This document shows positions 46,582-56,556 of a stretch of DNA of 64,000 bases, one piece after another. A model generated the notes under the pieces. The model did no database searches and was not told the DNA's origin. It saw nothing but the letters and a program-made list of their open reading frames with translations. Origin of the DNA: Talinum fruticosum (Eukaryota; Streptophyta; Magnoliopsida; Caryophyllales; Talinaceae); contig JAITYX010000025.1 in NCBI GenBank assembly GCA_021018815.1, positions 4,188,501 through 4,252,500 of the forward strand, written 5' to 3'. Each line of letters begins with the position of its first letter. The first letter of the stretch is position 1. Made by a program: the position numbers and the translations under genes.

Positions 46582-48074
46582 GCCAGGCTTTGATACTAAT
46601 TGAAGGTTTGATCCTAGCGAGTCTAACTCACCCTAGAGAAGGGTGAATAGGGTGATGAGGAAATTTGAACAAACACTGAAACTTTTCGCTTGGAAGAAGA
46701 TAAATAGCTGAACCTCGGTCTAGATTGGACTAAAAATGTATACACTCAATAATACGTGGAAATCCTCCTAGGGCGAGAAAAGCACAGGTAGTGCTAATCC
46801 AACCACTAAGTCGGATCCACTATTTTGAATCCCCAAAATACAAAGGACTAACTCTACTAGAATTTCTCCCTTAGATAATTCCTTACAATGTTTTCCTATA
46901 CTCAAAAGTTCCCTTATCCGATCTAGTACTTCCTAACTAAGATAACCTTTATAGTTAGGGACAACTCAACTGAGTTAACCCTTACAACTCAGTCTAGGGA
47001 CCTTACTCGAAAGTAAGAGAAGTATGTAATTGATTACAAGACTTTACAACTCGGAAAATAATTAAGTACGGACTTGGAGTTGTAAGTAGAAGATTGAGTG
47101 AGTAATGCACTAAGAGAATTAGGGGATTGTATTGATCAATAGTTTCAACAATCTTCAAGTCTTGTGAAGTGACTTATATTTATAGATGACGAAGTAAAGT
47201 AGCCGTTATGTCCGGTATCCGGACTAAAGTGTCCACTAGCCCTTGGAAGGGCTTTTCTAAGTCACTTAGAAAAGATCCGCTGGTGTGTAAAAATTTTGGC
47301 AATGGCTATTTACTCCAAAAGGTGTTCCAATCAACTGGTGTTGTCCGAAAAGCAAGGCGAAAACCACCGTTCAGCCTGGCGTTGGATTTATCCAGTTTTG
47401 GAAACAGACAGCCTCGACACGATGTCTAAGTCTTGTCAAGAAATGGTTAAAACTGTCTGCTGGTGTTTAACATCTAGAAGTCGGTTACTTTTGAATTTCA
47501 AAAAGATATATTAGCTTTGTTTGAATAACTTACAAAAGCAAACAACATTGGTTCTCAAAGTATAAAATACTTTGGTTCAAGATTAGGCACAGATAATAAT
47601 TAAATTAGTATAATTAAATGCTTAATTATTTTTGGCCTTGAAGAGTGGAATATTCTGAGTTTAATATCAAGTAGGTTCAAGATTAACTCAAAATAACTCC
47701 CGCAAAGATCAAGTACAAGAATAATCAAACAAAGAAATGAACTTGATCTATCAAATAATCTTCTAAGACATAAACTGACTTAGAGAAACTCAATTGAGAA
47801 ATTCTGAGTTAGCGAACACACTTAGTAGTTAGAAAAGATGCGTTAAAAGAATTATTTGATCAGGCGATGGTTCATGTAGATTCCGAGTAGGTCAGAATGC
47901 CTCGAGTAGAGAAGATATAAAACTAAGTGATATCCGAGTTACTCGGAATAAGGATGAAAACTTAGATATGAGTGTTTATATAGTTCAGAATAACTTGCAA
48001 TCAAAACTTAAGACATATAGAAGTTCATACCTGAGTCTTTCATAAAAAAATTAGAGTTAAAATTTGAGTGTTCA
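46582..48074 (-). repeat. 5' LTR (46,601-48,074) and primer-binding site of A
   Basis: 1,474-bp LTR. The start TGAACACTC (48,074) differs by one base from the family TGAAGACTC; the end is CAAACCTTCA at 46,601. The primer-binding site on the minus strand is ATTAGTATCAAAGCCTGG (46,583-46,600), closer to the tRNA-iMet complement than that of B. A TATA-like site TATAAATATA is at 47,175-47,184. Confidence 0.9.
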
Positions 48075-48374
48075 TTAATCAAGTAAATAATTCTCAATGA
48101 AAAAACTAACTTAGAAATCAAAATTAATGTTGTAATTCGTTTTTAGTTCAAATAGAAAGTCGATGCTAAGAATAAAAGTGTTAGAGAAATTATTCATTCA
48201 TATGATTGTTCTGAGTTGTGTCCGGGTGGGTTAGAAATACAGTTAAGAATGTTATGCTAAATGACTGGTTTCGAGTGGGTCGAATAGGATGAAAACTTTG
48301 ATATGAGTTTCTTTAAATCTCGAATGACTTAGAATCAAAACTAAGAGATATAGAGAGTTATACCTAAGTCTTCA
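48075..48374 (-). repeat. Sirevirus F 3' LTR, first 300 bp
   Basis: This minus-strand LTR start (TGAAGACTTAGG at 48,374) follows a polypurine tract and is cut at 48,075 by the A LTR. Its sequence continues into 27,797-26,656, so together they form one LTR of about 1.44 kb. Confidence 0.75.
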
Positions 48375-48864
48375 ATCTCCCTCTGTTTGATGAAAGACAT
48401 CACAAACTTAAGATTGAAACTAATCAGTTCAGAGAGTTATGCTTTCATAGAGAATTGATTAGAGCACAAAGTATTAATCTGAGAAAGAAGAATAATGATG
48501 AATATTTATCATTTCAACTCACATCAAAACATAACTCATAACATGTTTCTTGAAGTAATCAAAGTAAAGTTGTTAAAGAGTAAAGAGATAATATATCAAA
48601 ATAAACATGAAACATCTACTCGTAAATAGACATGTTAAGAAATAAGAAAATTATATTCATTGCAATAAACATTTATACAAGAACAAAATAAAATAAACTC
48701 GAGAAAACAACTAAGGGAAAAACTCCTCCTAAACCAAACATCTATTTTTCTATCTTTTGTCTCCCCTATGCATTTCAAGTAAAAATAACAAAATGAGGGA
48801 GGAAAGAACAAGTCAATACCAAGGCCGTGAGGGATTTCACGAATTATCTTCCTTTGTGTGGCTT
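48375..48864 (-). other. Remnant of Sirevirus F body: polypurine tract and 3' non-coding DNA
   Basis: CATCAAACAGAGGGAGAT precedes the LTR start. A second purine tract, ATAGGGGAGACAAAAGAT, lies near 48,753-48,770, matching A, B and G spacing. The sequence ends at 48,864 where the Tat/Ogre LTR starts. No coding part of F survives on this side. Confidence 0.65.
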
Positions 48865-50639
48865 TGTAGACACCTAAAAAGTGTCGTCCTTTTCGTGGTT
48901 TTTATTTGTTGGCCCGATGATGAAATCTCAAGTCCTATTAGAGGATTTCAATCTTGGACTGTGTTGGATTGGTGCGATGGAAGCCAATAAACCACAAAGA
49001 ACCCCTAACACCACATAAACAACCTTTTGCCATGGGTCGATCCAAAAATCCTATTTTCTTTCGGACGATCTAAAACCGGGCCAATCCTCTAGAGACAACG
49101 AGTCCAATGCCATGTACCGGGAAATTCGGGCTCAAAATACTGCGTTTCACTTCAATCTCACCAAACATGGAGTCGAAGACCCGAAGACGACGTTAGACGC
49201 CGCATTTCATGACCACAAGCATCAAAGTGCTGCGTTTTGGCTCCAAAACAATCTACCCTGGACTAGGAGCACGCATCCAACAATAAAAATAGAAACTTGC
49301 CAAAAATGAAAATTTTTCATGTTTGCACTTGCGTTATGCTATCCCGATTATATCCGGTCTTATTTTTTCAATCCGATTCAATCTTCATAAGATCCTGCCC
49401 GATTTTTGCTTCTACTTTTGGACAGTCGCCGAGCTAACCCTAAGTCACTTCCTTAACCTAACCTCTCCTTATAAATAGAGGGCCTTGGCTTTCATTCCCG
49501 CACAACTTCTTGTCTTAATCTCGAGCTATTGAAATATGCCTAAGAGCTACCGAATACTCTCTTTGGTATTTTGATCTCTTGGTTTCTTTTCAGCCTATTC
49601 CCATTCTACTCTCCAATAACTCCATCAGTCACACATCTCGCCTACCTTTCTCCACAAAACCTCACGTAAGCCCTTTTGAATTCACCACCGTCGCATCTAG
49701 AGATCAAATTCCGAGATCTAGATCAGCAGCTAGGATAACTTGAGGGCACCAAATTCGATCAAAATGGTTTATATTAGTTTTATGCTTTCTTTTATTTCTT
49801 TCCTTATTGTGGACAAACAATGTATCGCTTTTAATTCCTCCCCGCCTGATGTAATCTTTTAGTTTTGCACTTTCTTTTCTTTTCGCTTTGCCCTTTCTTT
49901 TCTTTTCGTTTTTCTTTCTATACAACTTTCTTTATTTTCGCTTTTATCACTTTCCTTAATTCTCAATTCAAGGACTCGATGGAGTCAACTTTTAGCTTTT
50001 CGGTCTTAGTTTTCTCATACTAAGATCGGAAGAGCGAATCTTTACTTTTGTTTTTGTTAAGTTTTTATTTTCGTCAAAATTGACAGGTGACTCACTTGTA
50101 TTTATTTCTTCTAAATTTACATCTCAACTATTTTTTCGCTGCAGGATAAGAAAACAGGATGTTGATATGCTATGCAAGGATAGAGGTTAAGCCTCGATCT
50201 CCTTAGCCGTAGCCTCCGGCGGGCGTCGGCCACCATTGGATGTAGGTCGTCGCCTGCACCGAGTGGTTAGTAGGCAAGTCTTCATTACAAATTGGTGTTT
50301 TGATAGTAATCCGGCCCTCAAGCCTCACGACATATTCAAAACCCTAATTTTATTTATCGTTTGGTTAACAAATAATATTTTGGGACTTCTCACAACAATT
50401 ACTAATATAAAATGATAATAAAAACGCTATTCAAGTTTTCTTAATTCGCTTTAAATTAGATTTAATAAAATTCGGAAATTTTCATGAGAGGTTAATCTCC
50501 ACATTAAAAAATCGACTTTTAAAACCATCTTCAAAATTAATCTTTAAAAAACAAACCATCTTCAAAATTAATCCTTATTGTGGACAAACAATATAAAATG
50601 ATAATAAAAACGCTATTCAAGTTGGCCATGGTTCCTACG
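48865..50639 (+). repeat. Tat/Ogre-type 5' LTR (about 1.78 kb)
   Basis: It starts TGTAGACACCTAAAAAG and ends TTCCTACG (ancestral CTACA probable). Homologous in order to 11,129-12,157, including the middle block TTTTGTTAAGTTTTT and the block near GCCCTCAAGCCTCACGA. A TATA box TATAAATAGAGGG is at 49,470-49,482. A mosaic patch at 50,553-50,623 lies near the 3' end. ORFs in it are short and unsupported. Confidence 0.8.
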
Positions 50640-50640
50640 G

Positions 50641-50659
50641 TGGCGACTTCGTTGGGGAT
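50641..50659 (+). promoter_or_regulatory. Primer-binding site, TGGCGACTTCGTTGGGGAT
   Basis: It follows the LTR end by one base. The pattern TGGCGACT(C/T)...TGGGGA is the tRNA-Arg-type site I associate with Tat/Ogre elements. The exact donor tRNA was not checked. Confidence 0.65.
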
Positions 50660-51219
50660 AAATTAATAATTAAGAGGGCGAAACTTTAAAATTTGAGTAG
50701 TGTGTTTGAATAATGTGCTTGCATTAGGCATCTTGCATTTATGAACCTTTGAACTTGTGCAAATACTGTTTTGGACCACTAGGAAAACTTTATTGTACCC
50801 CCGCTTACCGTTTCTAGAGAGAGGCTCTCACTAGTTCCTTTAGGCGGGCCCAACTAGGCTTGATTGCCCAAGGAAATGGTACCTCCTCCCTCGTAGCACG
50901 CACTCTTGGGCTAAACCATTTGGTTGACCGAGAGGCATCGAGAATTCTGGTTGGTGTCTTTATCTCGTTCAACCCATGGGGACCAAATTCTCGGACTACA
51001 CGTCAATATGTATCCAAACTCTTGAACTCTTCGACCATAGATCTTTTTGAACTTTTTAGGTGGCCCCTTCTTCATTTACATGCTTGAATGAATTTGTGTG
51101 TTCTAGATTTAATCTTTTATTTGTGAGCCTTTAGGGATAGGTGAGGAGCACTGAATAATACTTTCATGGGTGCAAAAATAAAAATCAAAATAAAACTTTG
51201 AGTTGGTCCAATTATGTGT
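50660..51219 (+). other. Tat/Ogre leader, non-repetitive part
   Basis: AT-rich leader downstream of the primer-binding site. The ORF at 50,860-51,087 has no recognisable domain. No supported gene. Confidence 0.4.
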
Positions 51220-51660
51220 ATTTTAGCCAAAAAGTCCAAAATTACATTCCCCATTTAGGTCGGTCCATTCATTCCATATTTGCATTCCTCTTTTTGCATT
51301 TAGCTAAAGTCAAATGCATCTCAAAATAGGTGAGTTCATATTTGCATTCCATTTTGCATTAGCCACATTACAAACATCTCAAATAGGTGAGTACGTTTTG
51401 CATTACCCAAAATAAATGTCATCTAAAATAGGTGAGTCAAATTTGCGGCCAAAAGTCCAAAATTACATTCCCCTTTTAGGTTAGTCCAATCATTTCATTG
51501 TTTCATTCGCCAATTTAAATTTCATCTCTAATTAGAAGAGTCTTTCATTTGCGTTAGCTAAAATTTAATTCATCTCTAATTAGGAGAGTCTTTCATTTGC
51601 ATTAGCCAAATTAAAATTCATCTTAGATTAGGTGAGTCAGTTTTGCATTTCATTTTTCAT
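51220..51660 (+). repeat. Degenerate tandem repeats of 50-60 bp in the Tat/Ogre leader
   Basis: About six imperfect units contain GCATTAGCYAAA-like, CATCTCAAATAGGTGAGT-like and TTTTGCATT blocks in this order. A longer duplicate, AAAGTCCAAAATTACATTCC, occurs at about 51,232 and 51,454. Tandem repeats in untranslated parts are common in Ogre-type elements. Confidence 0.7.
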
Positions 51661-52103
51661 TCATCTTTCATAAGAAATAATCATCTATGCATTTCAATTC
51701 TACACTAACCAAATCATAGAATTATCCCAAATTAAGGCATAGCATGCATACATATCATTCCATTTGTTTTGCATTCTTTTATGTGCATCCAAATAAAAGA
51801 GCATATCATTTTCCTTTATCCTAGGACCAATCATTCCTCGGGTCAAGCACTTAAGCCCCATCTCCTGTAGAAGTTCTTTAACGAGCCAATCCTAAGCGTA
51901 CTCTTTTGGGATATAGGATAGAAAATCCTATACAAGTCAGGAATCCTGGGACGAAGCATCTAGGAAGTAAGAAGTTTACTTCAACATCGACATGTACCAC
52001 AGACAGTGCGTCCCATATTAGCACGTACCACACTAGTACGTCCTTCTTTACTAGTCACACTGGTGCGCCACCTAAGGTCAAAATAAAATTCTCTTCCAAA
52101 AAT

Positions 52104-52363
52104 GGTTAACCAACCGGACAAAACTCCCATCATCACGCTATTCAGGGAATCTGTTGCAAAACTAGAGGCTAAGCTTGATGCCTAGGATAAACGAGATCGA
52201 GTTTACATCCGAATCGCTTAGTTTCATACGCAAAGAACTACCGAGGAAATCAAAGTCCAAAGGGAAAGGAAAAGAAGGAGAAGGGTCCCACCTAGAACCT
52301 CAGCCCAGCCTCACTCGATCCATAGGTGTATTGAATAAAGAAGTCAGTTATGGGAGTCATTGA
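52104..52363 (+). pseudogene. Possible N-terminus of a Tat/Ogre first ORF
   Basis: ATG at 52,104 begins MVNQPDKTPIITLFRESVAK and then reads a short charged stretch with a stop at 52,182; in another frame 52,175-52,363 is Lys/Glu/Ser-rich. It is 1.4 kb downstream of the primer-binding site, where gag or ORF1 would start, but I cannot identify a domain. Confidence 0.3.
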
Positions 52364-52421
52364 TGTTGGATGCCCGATTTCTTATTTTATTGCAAAAATA
52401 CTTAATATTGGATGAATAAAA

Positions 52422-53924
52422 TGAAGGTTTGTCTTGGAGAGACTTAGTCACCCTAGAGGGGGTGAATAGGATGATGAGAAAATTTGATCAAAGAATGGAA
52501 GATTAAAACCGAAACCGACTTTAAGACAGTCCGAGTCTAGATTGGACTCGGAAAAGTGTTAACTCAAAAATACATGGAAACCCTCCTGGGGCGGAAAACC
52601 ACGGTTAGTGCTAATCCAAGCACCAAGTCAAATCCACTATTTTGAATCTATAAAATACAGTAGAAAGACTCAACCAAAATAGTTCCCTTAGAAAATTCCT
52701 TACAAGATTTTCCTAGACACGTAAGTTCCCTTATCTCGATCTAGTACTTCCTAACCGAGATAACCTTTACAGTTAGGGACAACTCAACCGAGTTAACCCC
52801 TACAACTCGGTCAAGGGACCTTACTCGAAAGTAAGAATAAGTGTTTCGACTGATTACAAGACCTTACAACTCAGAAAGATGTTGAATATAGAGTTCGAGT
52901 TGTATGTAGAAGATTGAATGAGAATTATACAGAGAGAGATAATTTCAATAATAGGTTCAAGCAATCTCGTTGTCTTGTGAAGTGGCTTCTATTTATAGAT
53001 AACTAGGCAGATTAGCCGTTGTGCCTATCTTCCGATCGAAGTCCTTTGTGACCATTGCAATGGCCTTTCCGAGTGACTCAGAAAATATCCCTTGAGGTGT
53101 GAACGTTAGGCAACGGCTCTTGACTCCTTTGGATGTCCCATTCCACTAGTAGTGTCTAAAAAGTAGGGTGGAAACCACTTGTTGAGCTAGGCGATGCAGA
53201 TTTCTAGTTTTGGAAACAGACAAGCATGACACGGTGTCTAGGCCATGGTCCGAAGTAGAAAAAGCCTTGTGTGCCGGTGATTTGACATCTTGAAGCTCGG
53301 TTACTTTTGTATATCAAAAGTAGGATAACCTCGTTTAGATAACCTGCAAAAGTAAATCAATTTTTGTTCTCAAAGTATAAAATACTTTGGTCCAAGATTA
53401 GACACAGATAATAATTGTAATGAAGATAATTAAGTGCCTAATTATTTGAGTCCCGAAGGAGTGGAATTTTCCGAGTCTCATATCCATTATGCTCAAATTC
53501 CATCCGAGTTACTCTAGAAGTATGTCAAGTTAGATGAGGAATATGAAAGTAGTAATACTTGAACTTAGACAGGCATGGTTAAAACAAAGCAAGCCGACTT
53601 AAGGAGAGGAATTAACACTATAATTCAATCAGGCTATGAACATGAAGTTAGAACCGAGTTTATGTGCGTTAAAGCAAATGTTTGAACATGCAATAAGTCC
53701 GAGTGTTATCTGAGTGACTCGGAACCGTGTGTGAACCGATAAGCAAGAGTATGCTTTCTAAGTCGATCCGAGTTAGGTGAGAACATACGAAAAGATTCTA
53801 AATCACTCAAAAAGGTTTCTAAACCACTCATAATAGCTTGTAATCAAAACTTACAAGAGATGAACTCTGTACCTAATTCATTGATGGTACTTAGAATGAT
53901 ACACCTGCAAAGTCCGAGTTTTTA
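52422..53924 (-). repeat. 3' LTR of G (1,503 bp)
   Basis: Start TTAAAAACTCGG-like at 53,924 (family TGAAGACTCGG) and end ACAAACCTTCA at 52,422. TATA box TATAAATAGA at 52,988-52,997. Palindromic CCGAGT...ACTCGG pairs are prominent, for example at about 52,531-52,551. Confidence 0.9.
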
Positions 53925-54520
53925 ATCTCCCCTTTTTGATGAAAGGCATTCCATACTTAGGTAGAAACTTTGTTAGTGATATAGATCTAGTTTTTTCATG
54001 CTTTCTCAAGAATAAGTCGAAAAACATGATAGAATTATATAGAGTAGATAGAGTGATTCAAACTTATATTCTATGAGAGCAAATAAGCTTAGATTGCAAT
54101 TAAAAAAAACTGAAGTATCAAAGCCAAAAAAAGAAATAAAAATTAGGAACAGAGCAATGATAGACTTAATTATCGAATCGGAGCAAAGAAAAAATTACCG
54201 AGCAAGAAATTTAAACTCGTAAATAATAAACTCATAAATAATTGCAACTCGGAAGGCAATAAAGATGAAACTGAAATTTTATTACAATTTAAACTAAATA
54301 TTTACATAGGAGAGGGTGAGAGAAACTTCCCTAAACAAGACAACAAATTGTTATAACTATTCTCCCCTTGCCTTTCAAAGAAAACAAAAGAGGAAGAATG
54401 TATCTAGGAGATACAGATTTGTATGCTTGGACAAAAAATTAAAACAGAATAGAAATTTCTAAGAGGGAGTAGTCCGAGTCGAGGTTGGTTGACGTGCGAG
54501 TGCGCCTTCGCCGATAAGAT
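53925..54520 (-). other. G polypurine tract and 3' non-coding region
   Basis: CATCAAAAAGGGGAGATT precedes the LTR start at 53,925-53,942. A second tract, GGCAAGGGGAGAATAG, is at about 54,357-54,372. The rest is A-rich non-coding DNA. Confidence 0.75.
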
Positions 54521-56458
54521 CTAGAAGATGTAGACGAACAAGGCGGGAAGCACTGGTATCTCTGGAAGGGGCTCAGCCACGAGTGGCCGACCTAAAACCA
54601 AGTCGTCCTTAGGCTCGTCCTCCCGCAACTCGACCGAGGTAGGTGATGGCTCTACCGCTAACCGACCATGGTCAGCAGGGTCTTCCGACCCACTCGACTG
54701 CTGTTTGAGCCGATAACTTCGTTTGGGGTTCCGGAGCACCTTGGCCCTCGGCCGCTTCGGCTCCGGTGTCCGCTTCTTTCTCCCCTTCTTCTTTCTCCTC
54801 GGACAGAGCTGCCTCAGCTCGCGAGCTCGCTTCTTCTTCTTCTTCTGCTTCTCCTTCTTCTTCTTCTTCTTCTTCTTCTTCTTCTTCTTCTTCTTCTTCT
54901 TCTTCTTCTTCTTCTTCTTCTTCTTCTTCTTCTTCTTCTTCTTCTTCTTCTTCTTCTTCTTCTTCTTCGCTTCTGCTTCTCCTTCTCTTTCTTCTTCTTC
55001 TTCTTCTTCTTCTTCTTCTTCTTCTTCTTCTTCTTCTTCTTCTTCTTCTTCTTCTTCTTCTTCTTCTTCTTCTTCTTCTTCTTCTTCTTCTTCTTCTTTT
55101 TCTTATGCAGAGGAGGACCTGGCCGGACTGGAGGATTTTTCGGACATATATGAGTCAAGCGGATCCCGAGCCGCCTTGGAGCGTCTCTCTTGAAGGAGCT
55201 CAATCATCTCCCTTTGCTCCTTGACAAGTGCTTTCAGCTCAAGAAGCATGTCCTACCGCTCTCGGATTTGGGATTGAGCAGTTTTCGGTTGATGGTCATA
55301 GACTCAAGGACAATCTTAAATGACCGGAGGGTGTCCTTAAATTCGGTGGACACCGAGGAGAGCTTGTCCATTACGGCGAGTGGACGGAGCAGAAGAAAGA
55401 ACTCGAGAAACACCTGAGGTGGAGGTACCGAGTAGGTGGAGGAGGTAGAGAGAGAGTAGTTTGAGTCCGAGTCCGAGGTGGAGAAGGAGGCCTCGGCTCC
55501 GAGCTATGGACCCGGACACTCGGTTAGGTCTCTTAGTATCATTACCCAAGAAGTTCATTCTTGCCAACGACAATGGCAGCCTCGAAACCGCGTTAGGATC
55601 CGAGGGAAGAGGAACTTTGCATTGCTTAAAGATGAGGGTAAGAAGAGCCCCGAAAGGAAGTGGGGTGGATTTCTTTGTTCGTGTCCGAGCAGGCACGGCT
55701 GCCATTTTCTCGACTATTGTAGGAAAGAGGTCTACTTCGTAGCCCTCAAGAATGTCGTAAAGAGCTTTAAGGTGCTTGGAGTTAGGGTTCTCCTTGCTTG
55801 AATGTCTGTGAGAAGAAGGTCCTCATCGGTAAAAGCACGTAAGACGAGCTTCGACTTGAGTTGAGTAACGGAGAAGTTTTTACGTGACCCAGGGAATTCT
55901 TTGGCATATTTTTCGATGAATTCATCAGCAAGCTCATTGAAAGGTATTGTTGTTGAAGAAAAGAGACGAGACTTTAAAGAATCGGTGGAGAAGAGAGGTG
56001 TTAATGCGAATTGTAACACTCGTGAACTCGGAGGTGAGGATACCCTTAAAGCTAGAGTGGTTGGAATAGAACTTAGAAACGAGTTCCGGGTAAATCAAAT
56101 CACCGAAACAGAGGAAATTGTAGACGCTTGTTGATTTTATGTTGGCCAACCACGAAAACTTTGCGGTTGGGAAGAATTTGTCATCCAACATTAGATGTTG
56201 GGTGACAAGAGGTGTTGATGTATTGGAAGGGCCTTCCCGGCTTTTGGTACGAGGTTTCTTGGTGGCGGAACCAAGAAAAGCGGGTGGGAACCTCTTTTCA
56301 AGCACATTTGATGAAGAAAAGAGAAGAAAGATTAAATTTTGAGAAGGAGTAGAGAAAGAGATAAAGGGCTCAACGAAAGTGAGCAAGTAAAAGAAAATGA
56401 AACAGTAGAGAGAGAGCTGAGAGTGACAAACCTTACTTGAGAAAAAGTGATAATTCAA
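54521..56458 (-). pseudogene. Sirevirus accessory (env-like) ORF of G with GAA expansion
   Basis: The N-terminal part is open over 55,934-56,458 and contains LMLDDKFFPTAKFSWLANIK, PELVSKFYSNHSSFKGIL and INTSLLHRFFKVSSLFFNNN. Next, 55,732-56,019 has FNELADEFIEKYAKEFPG and LVLRAFTDEDLLL, and 55,337-55,705 has MAAVPARTRTKKSTPLPFGA. A helical segment with IELLQERRSKAARDPLDSYM (about 55,140-55,205) leads to a stop and then a GAA-repeat tract that would give poly-Glu. The C-terminal tail (54,521-54,739) has REDEPKDDLVLGRPLVAEPL. G has the longest continuous N-terminal domain of the family here, yet its upstream promoter region is deleted. Confidence 0.72.
54829..55103. repeat. (TTC)n/(GAA)n microsatellite, about 275 bp, in the accessory ORF
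   Basis: Two long runs, about 54,853-54,967 and 54,988-55,096, are separated by an interrupted segment (GCTTCTGCTTCTCC). Element B has only about seven units at the same place (30,038-30,057). The open frames across it on both strands are low-complexity artefacts except for the accessory reading frame, where it would encode Glu on the minus strand. Confidence 0.95.
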
Positions 56459-56556
56459 AGCTCAGTATCACCGGTTCAACTGAACTAATTGTTATTAAGG
56501 AAATAAGGTATATAACACATAATCATGCAAAGTAATCATACTCAAAAAGGCAAATA

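Larger units (their letters stand above)
27798..48074 (-). mobile_element. Tandem Sirevirus pair A-B inserted in the F LTR
   Basis: Reading on the minus strand: complete 5' LTR of A (48,074-46,601), body A, partial LTR of A (39,284-38,382), complete LTR of B (38,381-36,880), body B, complete 3' LTR of B (29,320-27,798). The outer flanks TTGAC (27,793-27,797) and TTAAT (48,075-48,079) could be a decayed target duplication differing by two transitions. Either unequal recombination or a second insertion with deletion can explain the pair. Confidence 0.7.
48865..52421 (+). mobile_element. Tat/Ogre-like Ty3/gypsy element, 5' part
   Basis: Contains the 5' LTR, primer-binding site, a leader with tandem repeats and a possible ORF start, and is then interrupted by Sirevirus G. 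Its continuation may be the 143 bp at 63,118-63,260. Assignment rests on the TGGCGACT...TGGGGA primer-binding site and on similarity of its LTR to the one near the DUF7745-like ORFs. Confidence 0.65.

Noticed and set aside
51220..51660. CRISPR-like spaced repeats
   Set aside because: Units are degenerate, spacers are not unique, and the context is a plant retroelement leader.
48865..52421. Host gene with TATA box at 49,470 and short ORFs downstream
   Set aside because: The TATA lies in an LTR with TG start, near-CA end and adjacent primer-binding site; the ORFs lack domains.
54668..55224. Several overlapping long ORFs of poly-Leu, poly-Phe, poly-Ser, poly-Lys or poly-Arg
   Set aside because: They are the six frames of one TTC/GAA microsatellite. 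Only the accessory-ORF frame has flanking homology.
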